A DNA stretch of 64,000 nt from Pseudomonas sp. BGr12 (GTDB lineage Bacteria > Pseudomonadota > Gammaproteobacteria > Pseudomonadales > Pseudomonadaceae), in contig NZ_JALRNF010000007.1 of the NCBI RefSeq assembly GCF_030272895.1, positions 101,656-165,655 on the forward strand, given 5' to 3'. Every line of letters starts with the position of its first letter. Within the stretch, counting starts at the first letter, position 1. A model generated the notes under the pieces. The model saw only the letters and a list, made by a program, of their open reading frames with translations. It was not told the DNA's origin and did no database searches. Of the stretch, positions 47,553 to 60,626 are shown piece after piece. A program made the translations under genes and the position numbers.

Positions 47553-48569
47553 TCAGAGCTGAAGAATCAAGGTCTTCAGCGGTGGCTGACCGTCCTGCGA
47601 CGGAAAGTCGCTGGCCGGTTTCAGCACCTGCCAGTCGCGTACCGGGCGACCGTTTTTCTCGGCGCAGCGCAGCACCTGCTCGCGCCAGTCGTCGAGGCTG
47701 ACCTTGGCCAGGTTGTTACAGCAGATCAGCACACCATCCTCGGCCGTGCTCAGCAGTGCCGGCTTGAGCAGGCTCTGGTAGTCGCGCAGCAGGTCGACGG
47801 TGCCGAAGGCGCTCTTGGCCCAGGCCGGCGGGTCGAGCAACACCAGGTCGAACTGGCGTGGCTGCAGGCGCGGGTAAGGCGGCAACTTGTGCCCGCGGCG
47901 CTGGCTGACGGGCAGGCCGGCCAGTTGGCGGATCGCCGGGAAATAGTCGGACTGGATGAACTCCATGGGCTTGAGCTGCGGGTTCAGCGCGCCATTTTCC
48001 TTGCCCACCGCCAGGTTGCCCTCGGCAAAATCGAGGTTGCAGACCTCCTTGGCGCCCCCCGCAGCGGCGCTCAGGCCGACCCCGCAGGTGTAGGCGAACA
48101 GGTTCAGCACACGCTTGCCGGCACTGTGCTGCTTGACCCAGCCACGGGCGTTGCGCAGGTCGAGGAACAGCAGCGGGTCTTGACCGGCGTGGCGGCCGCG
48201 CACCCGGTAGTTCAGGCCCCACTCGTGACCGACATGGTCGGCCAGGGCCGCTTCGCTGGCGGTATAGACCGGGTCACGGCGGTCGATACGGCTGTTGCCC
48301 TGGGAACGGTCGTTGTAGACCAGCAGCAGCTCAAGGCCGAGCTCGGCTTCGATGCAGGCATGCAGGGCCAGCAGGGTGTCGCGGTCGAGCGCCTGATGGA
48401 AGCTCTGCACCAGCAATTGCGGGCCGTAGCGGTCGATGGTCAGGCCGCCGGCGCCTTCCTGGCTGCCATGGAACAGCCGATAGCAATCGGTGCCCTGGGC
48501 ATGCAGTTCGTTGAGAAGGCCCTGGCGGGCGTCGAGGGCGGCGCGCAGCGCCTGATTCAAGAGGGACAT
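47553..48569 (-). CDS. Class I SAM-dependent methyltransferase (RlmI/RlmK-like)
   Basis: This 338-residue enzyme has the SAM-binding motif VLNLFAYTCGVGLSAAAGGA and the catalytic-site motif LLDPPAWAKSAFG, as in the YccW/RlmI and RlmK methyltransferases of 23S rRNA. The N-terminal PUA domain of RlmI is not evident, so the exact target is open. It is followed after 79 bases by the DUF748 gene on the same strand. Confidence 0.8.
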   Translation of the reverse strand: MSLLNQALRAALDARQGLLNELHAQGTDCYRLFHGSQEGAGGLTIDRYGPQLLVQSFHQALDRDTLLALHACIEAELGLELLLVYNDRSQGNSRIDRRDPVYTASEAALADHVGHEWGLNYRVRGRHAGQDPLLFLDLRNARGWVKQHSAGKRVLNLFAYTCGVGLSAAAGGAKEVCNLDFAEGNLAVGKENGALNPQLKPMEFIQSDYFPAIRQLAGLPVSQRRGHKLPPYPRLQPRQFDLVLLDPPAWAKSAFGTVDLLRDYQSLLKPALLSTAEDGVLICCNNLAKVSLDDWREQVLRCAEKNGRPVRDWQVLKPASDFPSQDGQPPLKTLILQL

Positions 48570-48616
48570 GCACGTGGCCTTGGTTTGCGGACGTGCAGTT
48601 TACCAGCAGATGCCAG

Positions 48617-48641
48617 GGGAGGGGCCATTGCGGCCCCTCCC
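48617..48641. terminator. GC-rich hairpin after thiolase gene
   Basis: GGGAGGGGCC-ATTGC-GGCCCCTCCC is a perfect 10-pair stem 8 bases past the thiolase stop (minus strand). It has no T run, so it is a stabiliser or weak terminator. Confidence 0.55.
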
Positions 48642-48648
48642 GGCGCGA

Positions 48649-49827
<1,179 letters not shown>

Positions 49828-49940
49828 GGCGCGGGTCCTCACTCTTATTGGATTTGGCGTCAGAACGGTACAGGCCCCGGGGGCCTGGCTAGACACCCAT
49901 GGTGGCATAGATGATCGGCCGCCCGCCATTGGCGCACGGA

Positions 49941-50810
49941 TCAGCCGATGCCCATGCGCCGTCGCGCTCGCTGCGCCGAACCGTCGCGCATGGCCCAGCG
50001 CAGCACCGGGGCGGTGCTGTTGATGCCCAGGCGGATCAAGCGGCGCTGCAGAGGGTGCTGGCAGAGGTCGAGCAGGGCGCAGGCCCAGTCCGGCAGCAGA
50101 TCGATGCCCGCGCGCAGCATCAAGGCTGCCACGGGTTGGGCCAGGCGACTGGGGGCAGGTGCAGCGAGCAGCACCTGCACCACCTCATGGCTGCGCTCGT
50201 CACACCGCAGCTGTGGGCGCATGGCGTGCAGATAGTCGCTGATCTGCTGGCGCGAGCGGGGTACGTTGCGGGCGCCCAGGCGGTCGGCAATCAGGGCGAT
50301 TTCATCGTAGTAGGCATCCTGCTCGGCAACCGGCATGCCCGGGTTGCGGTAGCGCAGATGGGCCGCGAGGAAACTGCTGACTTCCGCCACATGCACCCAG
50401 GTCAGCAGGTCGGGATCGCTGGCGGCGTAGGGACGACCGTCGGCGGCGGTGCCCACCACCTGCAGGTGAATGGTGCGCACCTTGTCGATCAGCCATTGGG
50501 CATCGGCGGTGGCACCGAAGGTGGTGCCGGAAATGAACTGGCTGGTGCGGCGCAGGCGCCCGAGCAGGTCCTGGCGAAAGTTGGAATGGTCCCAGACCCC
50601 GGACAGCGCCAGTGGGTGCAGCAGTTGCAGGAGCAGGGCACTGATACCGCCGACCAGCATGCTGGGGAAATCCCCGTGCACACGCCAGCTGATGCTGTCC
50701 GGGCCGAACAGCCCGGGATCGCCCTTGGGGTTTTCCAGGTCCAGCTGGCCCAGGGACAAGCCGGTGAGGCTCATCACCTGGGTTTCGATACGGCGGCGAA
50801 TCGCTTCCAT
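49941..50810 (-). CDS. MpaB-type (DUF2236) oxygenase-like protein
   Basis: This 289-residue protein has the DUF2236 pattern: [42 protein letters not shown], and [17 protein letters not shown] with the conserved histidine. The family includes fungal MpaB and latex-clearing-like haem proteins. The substrate is unknown. ATG at 50810 (MEAIRRRIE) is preferred to an upstream start at 50840. It lies between acetyl-CoA synthetase and thiolase genes, 39 bases after the former. Confidence 0.8.
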   Translation of the reverse strand: MEAIRRRIETQVMSLTGLSLGQLDLENPKGDPGLFGPDSISWRVHGDFPSMLVGGISALLLQLLHPLALSGVWDHSNFRQDLLGRLRRTSQFISGTTFGATADAQWLIDKVRTIHLQVVGTAADGRPYAASDPDLLTWVHVAEVSSFLAAHLRYRNPGMPVAEQDAYYDEIALIADRLGARNVPRSRQQISDYLHAMRPQLRCDERSHEVVQVLLAAPAPSRLAQPVAALMLRAGIDLLPDWACALLDLCQHPLQRRLIRLGINSTAPVLRWAMRDGSAQRARRRMGIG

Positions 50811-50849
50811 GGCTACCTTGTCGCGCGGCAGCCGGAGCAAGGCTGCCGC

Positions 50850-52784
<1,935 letters not shown>

Positions 52785-52858
52785 GGCGGGCCCTATCCTG
52801 ACGTCGTTGACACGATCCCGCGCGGGACGGGCTCGAAGAATGTCAGGACAGTGTAGCT

Positions 52859-52894
52859 GTTACCCCCGGCCGTGTTCGTTCGGCCAGGGGTAAC
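52859..52894. terminator. Long hairpin between pgi and acsA
   Basis: GTTACCCC plus GGCCG pairs with CGGCC plus GGGGTAAC around an 8-base loop. It lies just past the pgi stop on the minus strand. It lacks a clear T run, so it may act as a weak terminator or 3' stabiliser. Confidence 0.5.
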
Positions 52895-52904
52895 ACCGGC
52901 AGGA

Positions 52905-54569
52905 TCAACCGCGGTGACGGCTGCGGAAGAAGTTGATCAGGCCCTGGGTCGAAGCGTCCTCGGCCGCGTCCTCGATGCCACCGGTCAGGCGCTGGTAGAC
53001 GCCCTTGCCGAGCTCCTTGCCAAGCTCCACGCCCCACTGGTCGAAGGCGTTGATGCCCCAGATCACGCTCTGTACGAAGACCTTGTGTTCGTACATCGCC
53101 ACCAGTGCGCCAAGGCGACGCGGACTGATGCGCTCGACCACCAGGGTGTTGCTCGGACGGTTGCCCGGGATCACCTTGTGCGGTGCCAGCTTGTGGATAT
53201 CGGCTTCGCTCATGTCTTTGTCGCGCAGCTCGGCTTCGGCCTCGGCGCGGGTCTTGCCGAGCATCAGGGCCTGGCTCTGGGACAGGCAGTTGGCGTACAG
53301 CCACTGGTGGTGGTCGGCCACCGGGTTGAAGCTGACCACCGGGACGATGAAGTCCGCCGGGATCAACTGGGTGCCCTGGTGCAGCAATTGGTGGTAGGCA
53401 TGCTGGCCGTTGCAGCCGACGCCGCCCCAGATCACCGGACCGGTGTCGTGATTGACCGGCGTGCCGTCCTGGCGAACGCTCTTGCCGTTGGACTCCATGT
53501 CCAGCTGCTGCAGGTGTTTGGTGATGTTACGCAGGTAGTGATCGTACGGCAGGATCGCGTGGCTCTGCGCACCCCAGAAGTTGCCGTACCAGACCCCCAG
53601 CAGGGCCAGCAGCACCGGCATGTTCTGCTCGAACGGTGCGTTCTGGAAATGCTGGTCCATGGTGTAGGCACCGGACAGCAGCTCCTTGAAGTTGGCGGTA
53701 CCGATGGCCAGGGCGATCGGCAGGCCGATGGCCGACCACAGCGAATAGCGACCACCGACCCAGTCCCACATCGGGAAGATGTTCTCTTCACGGATACCGA
53801 AGGCCACGGCGGCGGCCTTGTTGCTGGAAACGGCGATGAAGTGCTTGTACAGCTCGGCTTCCGAGCCACCCTGGGCCAGGTACCAGCCGCGCGCCGCCTG
53901 GGCGTTCTTCAGGGTTTCCAGGGTGTTGAAGGATTTCGACGAAACGATGAACAGCGTGGTTTCGGCACGCAGCTTGGCCGACAGCTCATGGAACTCACTG
54001 CCGTCGATATTGGCCAGGTAATGGCAGCGTACGCCGCGCTGGGCATAAGGCAGCAGTGCTTCGGAGACCAGCTCGGGGCCGAGGAACGAGCCGCCGATAC
54101 CGATGTTCACCACGTCGGTGATTGGTTTTTCGCTGTAGCCGCGCCACAGGCCGTCGTGAATGCGACCGACCAGCTCGGTGACCTGGTTGAGGACCTTGTG
54201 CACCTCGGGCATCACGTTGACGCCGTTCACGCTCAGCTTGTCGCCCACCGGGCGGCGCAAGGCGGTGTGCAGGGCAGGGCGGCCCTCGGAGGCATTGAGG
54301 ATCTCGCCGGCGAACAGGGCCTTGATCGCCTCCTGCAAACCGACCTCATTGGCCAGGTTGACCAGCAGGCTACGGGTCTGGTCGTTGATCAGGTTCTTCG
54401 AGTAATCGAGGAACAGCCCGCAGGTGCTCAGGGAAAACTGTTCGAAGCGTTTGGGTTCGGCATTGAACGCTTCGCGCATGCTGAAGTCCTGCATGGCTTC
54501 GCGGTGCTGTTCAAGTGCCTGCCATGCGGGCAAGGTCGTGACATCGTGAGGGGTGCGGTAATACGCCAT
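52905..54569 (-). CDS. pgi: Glucose-6-phosphate isomerase
   Basis: This 554-residue enzyme interconverts glucose-6-phosphate and fructose-6-phosphate. It has the signature blocks [32 protein letters not shown], and the C-terminal [19 protein letters not shown] at 54569 ([10 protein letters not shown]) is used, since a longer reading has an unrelated N-terminus. It follows panC by 125 bases. Confidence 0.97.
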   Translation of the reverse strand: MAYYRTPHDVTTLPAWQALEQHREAMQDFSMREAFNAEPKRFEQFSLSTCGLFLDYSKNLINDQTRSLLVNLANEVGLQEAIKALFAGEILNASEGRPALHTALRRPVGDKLSVNGVNVMPEVHKVLNQVTELVGRIHDGLWRGYSEKPITDVVNIGIGGSFLGPELVSEALLPYAQRGVRCHYLANIDGSEFHELSAKLRAETTLFIVSSKSFNTLETLKNAQAARGWYLAQGGSEAELYKHFIAVSSNKAAAVAFGIREENIFPMWDWVGGRYSLWSAIGLPIALAIGTANFKELLSGAYTMDQHFQNAPFEQNMPVLLALLGVWYGNFWGAQSHAILPYDHYLRNITKHLQQLDMESNGKSVRQDGTPVNHDTGPVIWGGVGCNGQHAYHQLLHQGTQLIPADFIVPVVSFNPVADHHQWLYANCLSQSQALMLGKTRAEAEAELRDKDMSEADIHKLAPHKVIPGNRPSNTLVVERISPRRLGALVAMYEHKVFVQSVIWGINAFDQWGVELGKELGKGVYQRLTGGIEDAAEDASTQGLINFFRSRHRG

Positions 54570-54694
54570 CGCTGCAGGTTTCCTTATTGCTTGAACTGCC
54601 TTGGACACTGGAAAAAGCGACCTGTTAGCAGGCTGATGCCAATTATAGGCATGCAGCCTGATTTACCGGGAGAGGGGGCAGCTGACGACCCGTT

Positions 54695-55552
54695 TTACTT
54701 GTCGTCCAGATTAAGGTGCAGGTTATCGATCAGGCGGGTGGCGCCGAGGATGGCGGCCACCAGAATCACCAGATCGCGGTCTTCGGCCGTGGCCGGGCGC
54801 AGGCTCAGGGCCTGGCGGACTTCCAGGTAATCCGGGCGGAACCCGGCATCGACCAGTTGTTGCTGGCCCTGGGCGATCAGCGCCGGGTAGTCGCGCTGGC
54901 CCTGTTCGATGGCCTGGGCCATGCCAGTGAGCACGCGATACAGCGCCGGGGCGACATCGCGCTGCTCCTGGCTCAGGTAGCCATTGCGCGACGACAGCGC
55001 CAGGCCGTCTTCGGCGCGCACGGTCGGCTCGCCAATGATCTGGATCGGCATGTTCAGGTCACGCACCAGCGCGCGGATCACCGCCAGCTGCTGGAAGTCC
55101 TTCTGGCCGAACACGGCCAGGTCCGGCTGGACCATGTTGAACAACTTGCTGACCACGGTCGCCACACCTTCGAAGTGGCCCGGGCGGCTGGCGCCGCAGA
55201 GCCCTTCGGACAGCTGTGGAACACTGACCCGGGTCTGGCCGGCCATGCCGTCGGGGTACATCTCTTCGACGGTCGGGGCGAACAGCAGGTGGCAACCGGC
55301 CTGGAGCAGCGTCTCCTGGTCGGCGGCGAGGGTCCGCGGGTATTTGTCGAGGTCTTCGCTGGGGCCGAACTGCAGCGGGTTGACGAAGATGCTCGCGACT
55401 ACGAAATCGACGCGTTGCGCCGCCTTGGTCACCAGCGCGGCATGACCGCTGTGCAGGTTGCCCATGGTCGGTACGAAACCGATGCGTTTGCCTTCACTGC
55501 GTGCACGCGCCACGGCGGCGCGCAGTTCGCGGACGGTCTTGACTGTATTCAT
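54695..55552 (-). CDS. panC: Pantothenate synthetase
   Basis: This 285-residue enzyme joins pantoate and beta-alanine. It has the nucleotidyltransferase motifs [16 protein letters not shown] and [20 protein letters not shown]. The ATG overlaps the panB stop by 4 bases, so the pair is translationally coupled. The panD gene that follows panC in P. aeruginosa is not here. Confidence 0.97.
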   Translation of the reverse strand: MNTVKTVRELRAAVARARSEGKRIGFVPTMGNLHSGHAALVTKAAQRVDFVVASIFVNPLQFGPSEDLDKYPRTLAADQETLLQAGCHLLFAPTVEEMYPDGMAGQTRVSVPQLSEGLCGASRPGHFEGVATVVSKLFNMVQPDLAVFGQKDFQQLAVIRALVRDLNMPIQIIGEPTVRAEDGLALSSRNGYLSQEQRDVAPALYRVLTGMAQAIEQGQRDYPALIAQGQQQLVDAGFRPDYLEVRQALSLRPATAEDRDLVILVAAILGATRLIDNLHLNLDDK

Positions 55553-56349
55553 GCACTGAACCCGTGTTCGCTGCCTGGGAAGCTGACGTCCTTGACGGCT
55601 GTTACATAGGCCTTGAGCGCACCCTGGATGTCGCTCTGGCCGGTCATGAAGTTTTTCACGAACTTGGGCACCCGGCCAGTCAGCGACAGCCCGAGCATGT
55701 CGTGGAGCACCAGCACCTGACCATCGGTCGCACTGCCGGCACCGATGCCGATGACCGGGATGCTCACCGCCTGGGTGATCTCTTCGGCCAGTTCGCTGGG
55801 TACGCATTCGAGCAGCAGCATGGCGGCACCCGCCTGCTCCAGGGCAATGGCGTCGGCGCGCATCTGCCGGGCCTGGTTTTCCTGGCGGCCCTGGACCTTG
55901 TAGCCGCCGAGGATATTGACCGCCTGCGGGGTCAGGCCCAGGTGCGCGCACACCGGCACGCCGCGCTCGGCCAGCAGGCGAATGGTCTCGGCCAGCCAGG
56001 CCGCGCCTTCGACCTTGATCATGTGGGCGCCAGCCTGCATCAGGGCGCCACAGTTGGCGAAGGCCTGGTCGGCGGTGGCATAGGCCATGAACGGCAGGTC
56101 GGCGAGGATCAGGGCCCCTTCGTTACCGCGCTTGACGCACGCGGTGTGGTAGGCCATCTCGGCGGTGGTGACCGGCAAGGTGCTGTCATGGCCCTGCAGG
56201 ACCATGCCCAGGGAGTCACCCACCAGCAGGACTTCCACGCCGGCGCGACTGGCGGCCTGGGCGAAGGTCGCGTCGTAGCAGGTCAGCATGGTGATTTTTT
56301 CACCCTTGGCCTTGAGGCTCTGCAGGGTGGTCAGGGTTACTTCTGGCAT
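55549..56349 (-). CDS. panB: 3-methyl-2-oxobutanoate hydroxymethyltransferase
   Basis: This 266-residue TIM-barrel enzyme makes ketopantoate. It has the motifs [30 protein letters not shown] and [23 protein letters not shown] at 56349 ([12 protein letters not shown]) is the family start. Confidence 0.97.
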   Translation of the reverse strand: MPEVTLTTLQSLKAKGEKITMLTCYDATFAQAASRAGVEVLLVGDSLGMVLQGHDSTLPVTTAEMAYHTACVKRGNEGALILADLPFMAYATADQAFANCGALMQAGAHMIKVEGAAWLAETIRLLAERGVPVCAHLGLTPQAVNILGGYKVQGRQENQARQMRADAIALEQAGAAMLLLECVPSELAEEITQAVSIPVIGIGAGSATDGQVLVLHDMLGLSLTGRVPKFVKNFMTGQSDIQGALKAYVTAVKDVSFPGSEHGFSA

Positions 56350-56411
56350 GAAAAGGAATCCTCGTTCAGGCGCTGTGAAAAACGACTGCGTACAACGCAT
56401 GTATTCATCTT

Positions 56412-56461
56412 CTGGAACAGCACATCATCGATCGTGGTGTTTTGGTTACGACCTGTTCCAG
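56412..56461. promoter_or_regulatory. Inverted repeat upstream of panB
   Basis: CTGGAACAG (56412-56420) and CTGTTCCAG (56453-56461) are perfect inverted copies 32 bases apart in the 251-base folK-panB gap. They could be two operator half-sites or a long stem. Nothing else convincing is visible in this gap. Confidence 0.4.
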
Positions 56462-56600
56462 GCCTATATACGCCTTTTTGCGGCGCGCAGGCGCCACGGG
56501 ACGCCTATAGTCGTGAGGGAGGGGGCTGAAGTCAATTACCCTGTTACCGCATTGTTACGATTACGCCGCTACGGGCGTTACCGCGTGGGCAAACGCCCGG

Positions 56601-57077
56601 CTACAGGCGTTCCAGGCCGACGAACGGGCAATCTGCCAGTAACTGCGCAAGGCGGCGCCGGTCGGCCAGCACGAAGTCTTCGGCGACCAGTTCGGCCAGG
56701 GGATAGAGGACGAACGGTCGTGCCTGCATGTGGTAATGCGGCACCTTCAGGCGCGGGATGTCGATGACCTGGTCGCCGTACAGGAGGATGTCCAGGTCGA
56801 GGGTGCGCGGGCCCCAGCGCTCCAGGCGCACGCGGCCCTGGGCCGTTTCGATGGCCTGCAGGCCGTCGAGCAGTTCCAGGGGCGCCAGGGTGGTGTCCAG
56901 GGCGGCGACGGCGTTGGTGTAGCGCGGCTGGCCAGGCGACAGCGATTCGCTGCTGTAGAACGCAGAAACCGCCGCTACCGTCGTAGCAGGAAGCTGGCCC
57001 AGCGCCTCGACGGCGCTGTGCAGTTGCTCCTGCGGTTCATCCAGGTTGCTGCCCAGGCCGATGTACACGCGCTCCAT
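56601..57077 (-). CDS. folK: 6-hydroxymethyl-7,8-dihydropterin pyrophosphokinase
   Basis: This 158-residue folate enzyme makes the substrate of FolP. It has the signature RWGPRTLDLDILLYGDQ and the N-terminal VYIGLGSNLDEPQEQLHSAV. It follows pcnB by 2 bases, so the two are one unit, as in most Gammaproteobacteria. Confidence 0.96.
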   Translation of the reverse strand: MERVYIGLGSNLDEPQEQLHSAVEALGQLPATTVAAVSAFYSSESLSPGQPRYTNAVAALDTTLAPLELLDGLQAIETAQGRVRLERWGPRTLDLDILLYGDQVIDIPRLKVPHYHMQARPFVLYPLAELVAEDFVLADRRRLAQLLADCPFVGLERL

Positions 57078-57079
57078 GG

Positions 57080-58465
57080 TTATTCGCCCGCACCGTCGGC
57101 GCGCTTGCGCTTGCTCGGGCTGCGCTTGCGTTTGCGCGGGGCGGCGCCGGTACCTTCGTCACGGCTGCCCAGGTCGCGGATCATGTCGCGCCGCTCGCTG
57201 TCGTTGCTGTCCTGGTAGTCGGTCCACCACTGGCCCAGGCCATCGGTTTCCTCGCCTGCGCTTTCACGCAGCAACAGGAAATCGTAGCCGGCACGGAAGC
57301 GCGGGTTGTCCAGCAGCAGGTCGGCACGCTTGCCGCTGCGCCGTGGCAGGCGTTCCTGCATGTCCCAGATCTCGCGGATGGGCATGGTGAAACGCTTGGG
57401 GATCGCGATGCGTTGGCACTGCTCGGCAATCAGCTCGTGGGCGGCTTCGTTCATCGCCGGGATCGGCGGCATGCCGCGGCTCTGCAGGCGCAGCGCGCGA
57501 CCCGGCAGGGCCGGCCAGAGCAGGGCAGCGAACAGGAAGGCCGGGGTCACCGGTTTGCCCTGCTTGATGCGCAGGTCGGTGTTGATCAAGGCCTGGCTGA
57601 TCAGGGTGTGGGTGTAGGTCGGGTGTTCTTCCAGGGCCTCGGCACTGGCCGGGAACAGTGGGTCGAACAGCTGCAGGTCGACCAGCATCTCGAAGGTGTC
57701 GGCAGCCTGGCCGGAGAGGAACAGCTTGAGCGTTTCCTCGAACAGGCGGGCGGCCGGAATCTCGCGCAGCATCGGTGCGAGCTGGCGGATCGGCTGCACG
57801 GTGTGCTTCTCGATGCCGAAGTTCAGCTTGGCGGCGAAACGCACGGCGCGCAGCATGCGCACCGGGTCTTCCTGGTAGCGCTGGGTCGGGTCACCGATCA
57901 GGCGGATCAGGCGGTTGCGGATGTCGTGTACGCCATTGGCGTAGTCGAGGATGCGCTCGCTGACCGGATCGTAGTACAGGGCATTGATGGTGAAGTCACG
58001 GCGTTGCGCGTCTTCTTCCAGGGTGCCATAGACGTTGTCGCGCAGAATCCGCCCGCTCTCGTTACGCGACGAGGTGTGGCTGTCTTCCGCTTCGCTTTCC
58101 GGGTGGTTGGCGCGGAAGGTGGCGACTTCGATGATTTCACGACCGAAGTGGATGTGAACCAGCTTGAAACGGCGGCCGATGATGCGCGCATTGCGAAACT
58201 CGGCGCGGACTTGTTCAGGGGTGGCACTGGTGGCGACGTCGAAGTCCTTGGGGGTGATGCCCAGGAGTTGGTCGCGCACGCAGCCACCGACCAGATAGGC
58301 CTGGTAGCCAGCGTTTTGCAGGCGCTCGACGATGCTCACCGCATGACGACTGAACTGGCCACGTTGCAGCGAATGTTGACCGCTATTGATCACTTCAGGC
58401 GTGGTGCGCTTGTGGTGCGGACCACGTACGGGAGGACGGAACGACTGGAACAGCTTCTTCAGCAT
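57080..58465 (-). CDS. pcnB: Poly(A) polymerase I
   Basis: This 461-residue nucleotidyltransferase adds 3' A tails that promote RNA decay. It has the core YLVGGCVRDQLLGITPKDFDVATSA and the RRFKLVHIHFGREIIEVATFR region, with a basic C-terminal tail (RKRKRSPSKRKR). ATG at 58465 (MLKKLFQSF) is preferred to GTG at 58474. It lies just downstream of crcZ. Confidence 0.96.
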   Translation of the reverse strand: MLKKLFQSFRPPVRGPHHKRTTPEVINSGQHSLQRGQFSRHAVSIVERLQNAGYQAYLVGGCVRDQLLGITPKDFDVATSATPEQVRAEFRNARIIGRRFKLVHIHFGREIIEVATFRANHPESEAEDSHTSSRNESGRILRDNVYGTLEEDAQRRDFTINALYYDPVSERILDYANGVHDIRNRLIRLIGDPTQRYQEDPVRMLRAVRFAAKLNFGIEKHTVQPIRQLAPMLREIPAARLFEETLKLFLSGQAADTFEMLVDLQLFDPLFPASAEALEEHPTYTHTLISQALINTDLRIKQGKPVTPAFLFAALLWPALPGRALRLQSRGMPPIPAMNEAAHELIAEQCQRIAIPKRFTMPIREIWDMQERLPRRSGKRADLLLDNPRFRAGYDFLLLRESAGEETDGLGQWWTDYQDSNDSERRDMIRDLGSRDEGTGAAPRKRKRSPSKRKRADGAGE

Positions 58466-58591
58466 GGGATGCACTGTTTGAAGGAATGTTCGGCCAAGGA
58501 ATCAGGAATGGCCGCATGATGGCCGGGGATTCTAGCATTTACTGGCGAGATGGTGTAGGCGGTCGCGTCTAGGGGCGCGGGGAAGGGGAGA

Positions 58592-58957
58592 AACTACAAG
58601 GGGAGCCGAAGCTCCCCAAGAAGTAGTTGCGTGCTCTTATTGTTTTTCTGCCGGGCTTCTTGTTTTTGTTGAGCGCCCTGCCCACAAAGAAAGCTTGTGG
58701 GCGGTATCCCTAACCGGGATCAAGAGCAAACGGATTGCTTTGGTCGCTGAGGTTGCAATGATCATGTGATCCAACCAGTTCAGGCTCTGCTAGAGTGCAG
58801 TTTTTGTTGTTCTCTGCCTGGTTGTGGGGCGAGCCCCAAAAACAACTCCTCTCCAAAAGAATCAGTTAGCTGCGTCTCCGCCGTCTTGTTCTTATTGTGC
58901 GTGAGCCGATTCGTCTTATTTTTATTGTCTTTTGCAGTGCTTGTTATTGTTCTTGTA
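58592..58957 (-). ncRNA. crcZ: CrcZ-type small RNA (Hfq/Crc antagonist)
   Basis: A 58475-59164 gap without a protein gene lies between cbrB and pcnB, the crcZ position in Pseudomonas. On the minus strand it has six A-rich clusters matching AANAANAA (58637-58647, 58657-58670, 58801-58811, 58886-58896, 58916-58926, 58941-58954), a sigma-54 promoter ending near 58968, and a hairpin end at 58600-58617. The predicted length is about 365 bases. CrcZ sequesters Hfq/Crc and so relieves catabolite repression. Short open frames on either strand here are shadows. Confidence 0.92.
58600..58617 (-). terminator. Terminator of CrcZ RNA
   Basis: On the minus strand GGGGAGC-TTCG-GCTCCCC is followed by TTGTAGTTT. 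The U tract is interrupted, but this is the only strong hairpin at the expected end of the RNA. Confidence 0.7.
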
Positions 58958-58967
58958 CCAAACATAT

Positions 58968-58983
58968 AGCAGGTGCCGTGCCA
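58968..58983 (-). promoter_or_regulatory. Sigma-54 promoter of crcZ
   Basis: On the minus strand TGGCACGGCACCTGCT has the -24 GG and -12 GC exactly 10 bases apart. Transcription would start near 58957. Confidence 0.85.
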
Positions 58984-59045
58984 ACTTTTGCAAACCCCAG
59001 TAAAACAAGGGGTTGCAGCGATTTCGGGGTGTAAATGGGGCGAAA

Positions 59046-59082
59046 AAAAACCGGGGCTTCGTTACCGTAAGCCCCGGTTTTT
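59046..59082. terminator. Terminator between cbrB and crcZ
   Basis: A 14-base stem, AAAAACCGGGGCTT with AAGCCCCGGTTTTT, encloses a 9-base loop. On the minus strand it is followed by a run of eight T. It separates cbrB from crcZ, so crcZ depends on its own promoter. Confidence 0.88.
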
Positions 59083-59107
59083 GTTACGAGATTGTGGCAG
59101 GGTAACA
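59082..59107. promoter_or_regulatory. CbrB binding site upstream of crcZ
   Basis: TGTTAC, 14 bases, GTAACA is a perfect dyad about 100 bases upstream of the crcZ -24 box. It agrees with the TGTTAC-N14-GTAACA form I recall for CbrB in P. putida. A weaker second site, TGTTAC-N15-GTGACA, lies at 59127-59153. Confidence 0.75.
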
Positions 59108-59164
59108 GTTTGTCGCGAAACGACTGTGTTACCGCCGGCACCCCCCGGTGACAGCTGAAAGGGA

Positions 59165-60604
59165 TCAGCTGTCGCTGGTGGCACCGCTCTTGCGCCGCGG
59201 GATGCCCAGGCGCTGGCGGCGCTCCCACAGGCACTTGCGACTGACCCCGAGCTTGCGTGCCAGTTCGGTCTCGGTCATGTGGTCCTGGTGCTCGAGGACG
59301 AAGTGCTGGAAGTAGTCCTCCAGCGACAGGTCTTCGGTCGGTTCGTGACTGGTGGCGTTGGCCGGGCTGCCATTGCCGGGCAGGCTGGCGAACGGCTCGT
59401 CGTCGTCCAGGTCGCTCAGTTCGATATCGATACCCAGCAGGTCGGCGGAAATTTCCGGGCTTTCGCACAGAATCACCGCGCGCTCCACGGCGTTCTCCAG
59501 TTCACGCACGTTACCTGGCCAGGAGTAGTGCCGAATGGCCTGTTCGGCATCGTGGCCGAAGCGCAGGTCGTTACGGCCGATGCGCGCGCTCTGGCGGGCG
59601 AGGAAGGCGTTGGCGATCTCGTTGACGTCGGCGCCGCGCTCGCGCAGGGCGGGCAGCTTGAGGGCGATGACGTGCAGGCGGTAGTAGAGGTCCTCACGGA
59701 ACTGGCCGAGCTTGGCCAGGTTCTTCAGGTCGCGGTGGGTCGCGGCGATCAGGCGCACATCGACCTTCTGCGACTGCACCGAGCCGACCCGGCGGATCTC
59801 GCCTTCCTGCAGCACGCGCAACAGGCGGGCCTGGGCTTCCAGCGGCAGTTCGCCGATTTCGTCGAGGAACAGGGTGCCGCCGTCGGCCGCTTCGACCAGG
59901 CCGGCACGACCGGCGCTGGCGCCGGTGAACGCGCCTTTCTCGTGGCCGAACAGTTCCGACTCGATCAGGGTTTCCGGAATGGCCGCGCAGTTCACCGAGA
60001 TCATCGGTGCCTTGGCCCGGCGCGAAAGATTGTGCAGGGCGCGGGCGACCAGCTCTTTACCGGTGCCCGACTCGCCCTGGATCAGCACATTGGAATCGGT
60101 GGGGGCGACCTTGCGGATCTTGCCGTACAGATCCTGCATGGGCGGGCAGGAGCCGATGATGCCGATCTCGCCGTTGGCGGCAGTGCTGGCGCCTTTGTCG
60201 GCGGTGGCACTCTTGCCGTTGCCGCGCGCTTCGGCAGGTACCGCCGGGGCGTTCTGGCGGTCGCGCAGGATGCGCGCCACGGCCTGGAGCATCTCGTCGT
60301 GGTCGAAAGGCTTGGCGATGTAGTCCACCGCGCCCATCTTCATCGAGTCGACGGCCGAGCGCAGGCTGGCGTAGCTGGTCATGATCAGCACCGGGGTGCC
60401 CTGGCCGAGCTTGATCAGTTCAGTGCCCGGGGCGCCAGGCAGGCGCAGGTCGCTGACGATCAGGTCGAAGGTGGCAATGCTGAAGCGTTCCTGGGCTTCC
60501 TGGACCGAGCCGGCTTCGCTGACCTGGTACTGGTTACGCTCCAGCAGTCGACGCAGCGCCGAGCGGATGATGGTTTCGTCTTCGACGATCAGAATGTGAG
60601 GCAT
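59165..60604 (-). CDS. cbrB: Two-component sigma-54 activator CbrB
   Basis: This 479-residue NtrC-type regulator of carbon/nitrogen balance has a receiver domain (about 1-120, phospho-acceptor in [11 protein letters not shown]), an AAA+ domain with [12 protein letters not shown] and the sigma-54 contact loop GAFTGA, and a C-terminal Fis-type helix-turn-helix ([21 protein letters not shown]). It lies 22 bases after cbrA. Its main known target is crcZ, which follows it here. Confidence 0.95.
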   Translation of the reverse strand: MPHILIVEDETIIRSALRRLLERNQYQVSEAGSVQEAQERFSIATFDLIVSDLRLPGAPGTELIKLGQGTPVLIMTSYASLRSAVDSMKMGAVDYIAKPFDHDEMLQAVARILRDRQNAPAVPAEARGNGKSATADKGASTAANGEIGIIGSCPPMQDLYGKIRKVAPTDSNVLIQGESGTGKELVARALHNLSRRAKAPMISVNCAAIPETLIESELFGHEKGAFTGASAGRAGLVEAADGGTLFLDEIGELPLEAQARLLRVLQEGEIRRVGSVQSQKVDVRLIAATHRDLKNLAKLGQFREDLYYRLHVIALKLPALRERGADVNEIANAFLARQSARIGRNDLRFGHDAEQAIRHYSWPGNVRELENAVERAVILCESPEISADLLGIDIELSDLDDDEPFASLPGNGSPANATSHEPTEDLSLEDYFQHFVLEHQDHMTETELARKLGVSRKCLWERRQRLGIPRRKSGATSDS

Positions 60605-60626
60605 TGATTCAATTCTCTCGACGGTC

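Noticed and set aside
44528..47701. 1057-codon plus-strand frame opposite the DUF748 gene
   Set aside because: The minus-strand frame has a membrane anchor and DUF748/AsmA pattern. The plus-strand product is low-complexity (Gln, Gly, Ala, Val) without a start signal.
58766..58969. Small hydrophobic frame and its minus-strand partner in the cbrB-pcnB gap
   Set aside because: Both lie within the CrcZ RNA region, whose A-rich clusters, promoter and end explain the sequence better. Neither has a ribosome-binding site.
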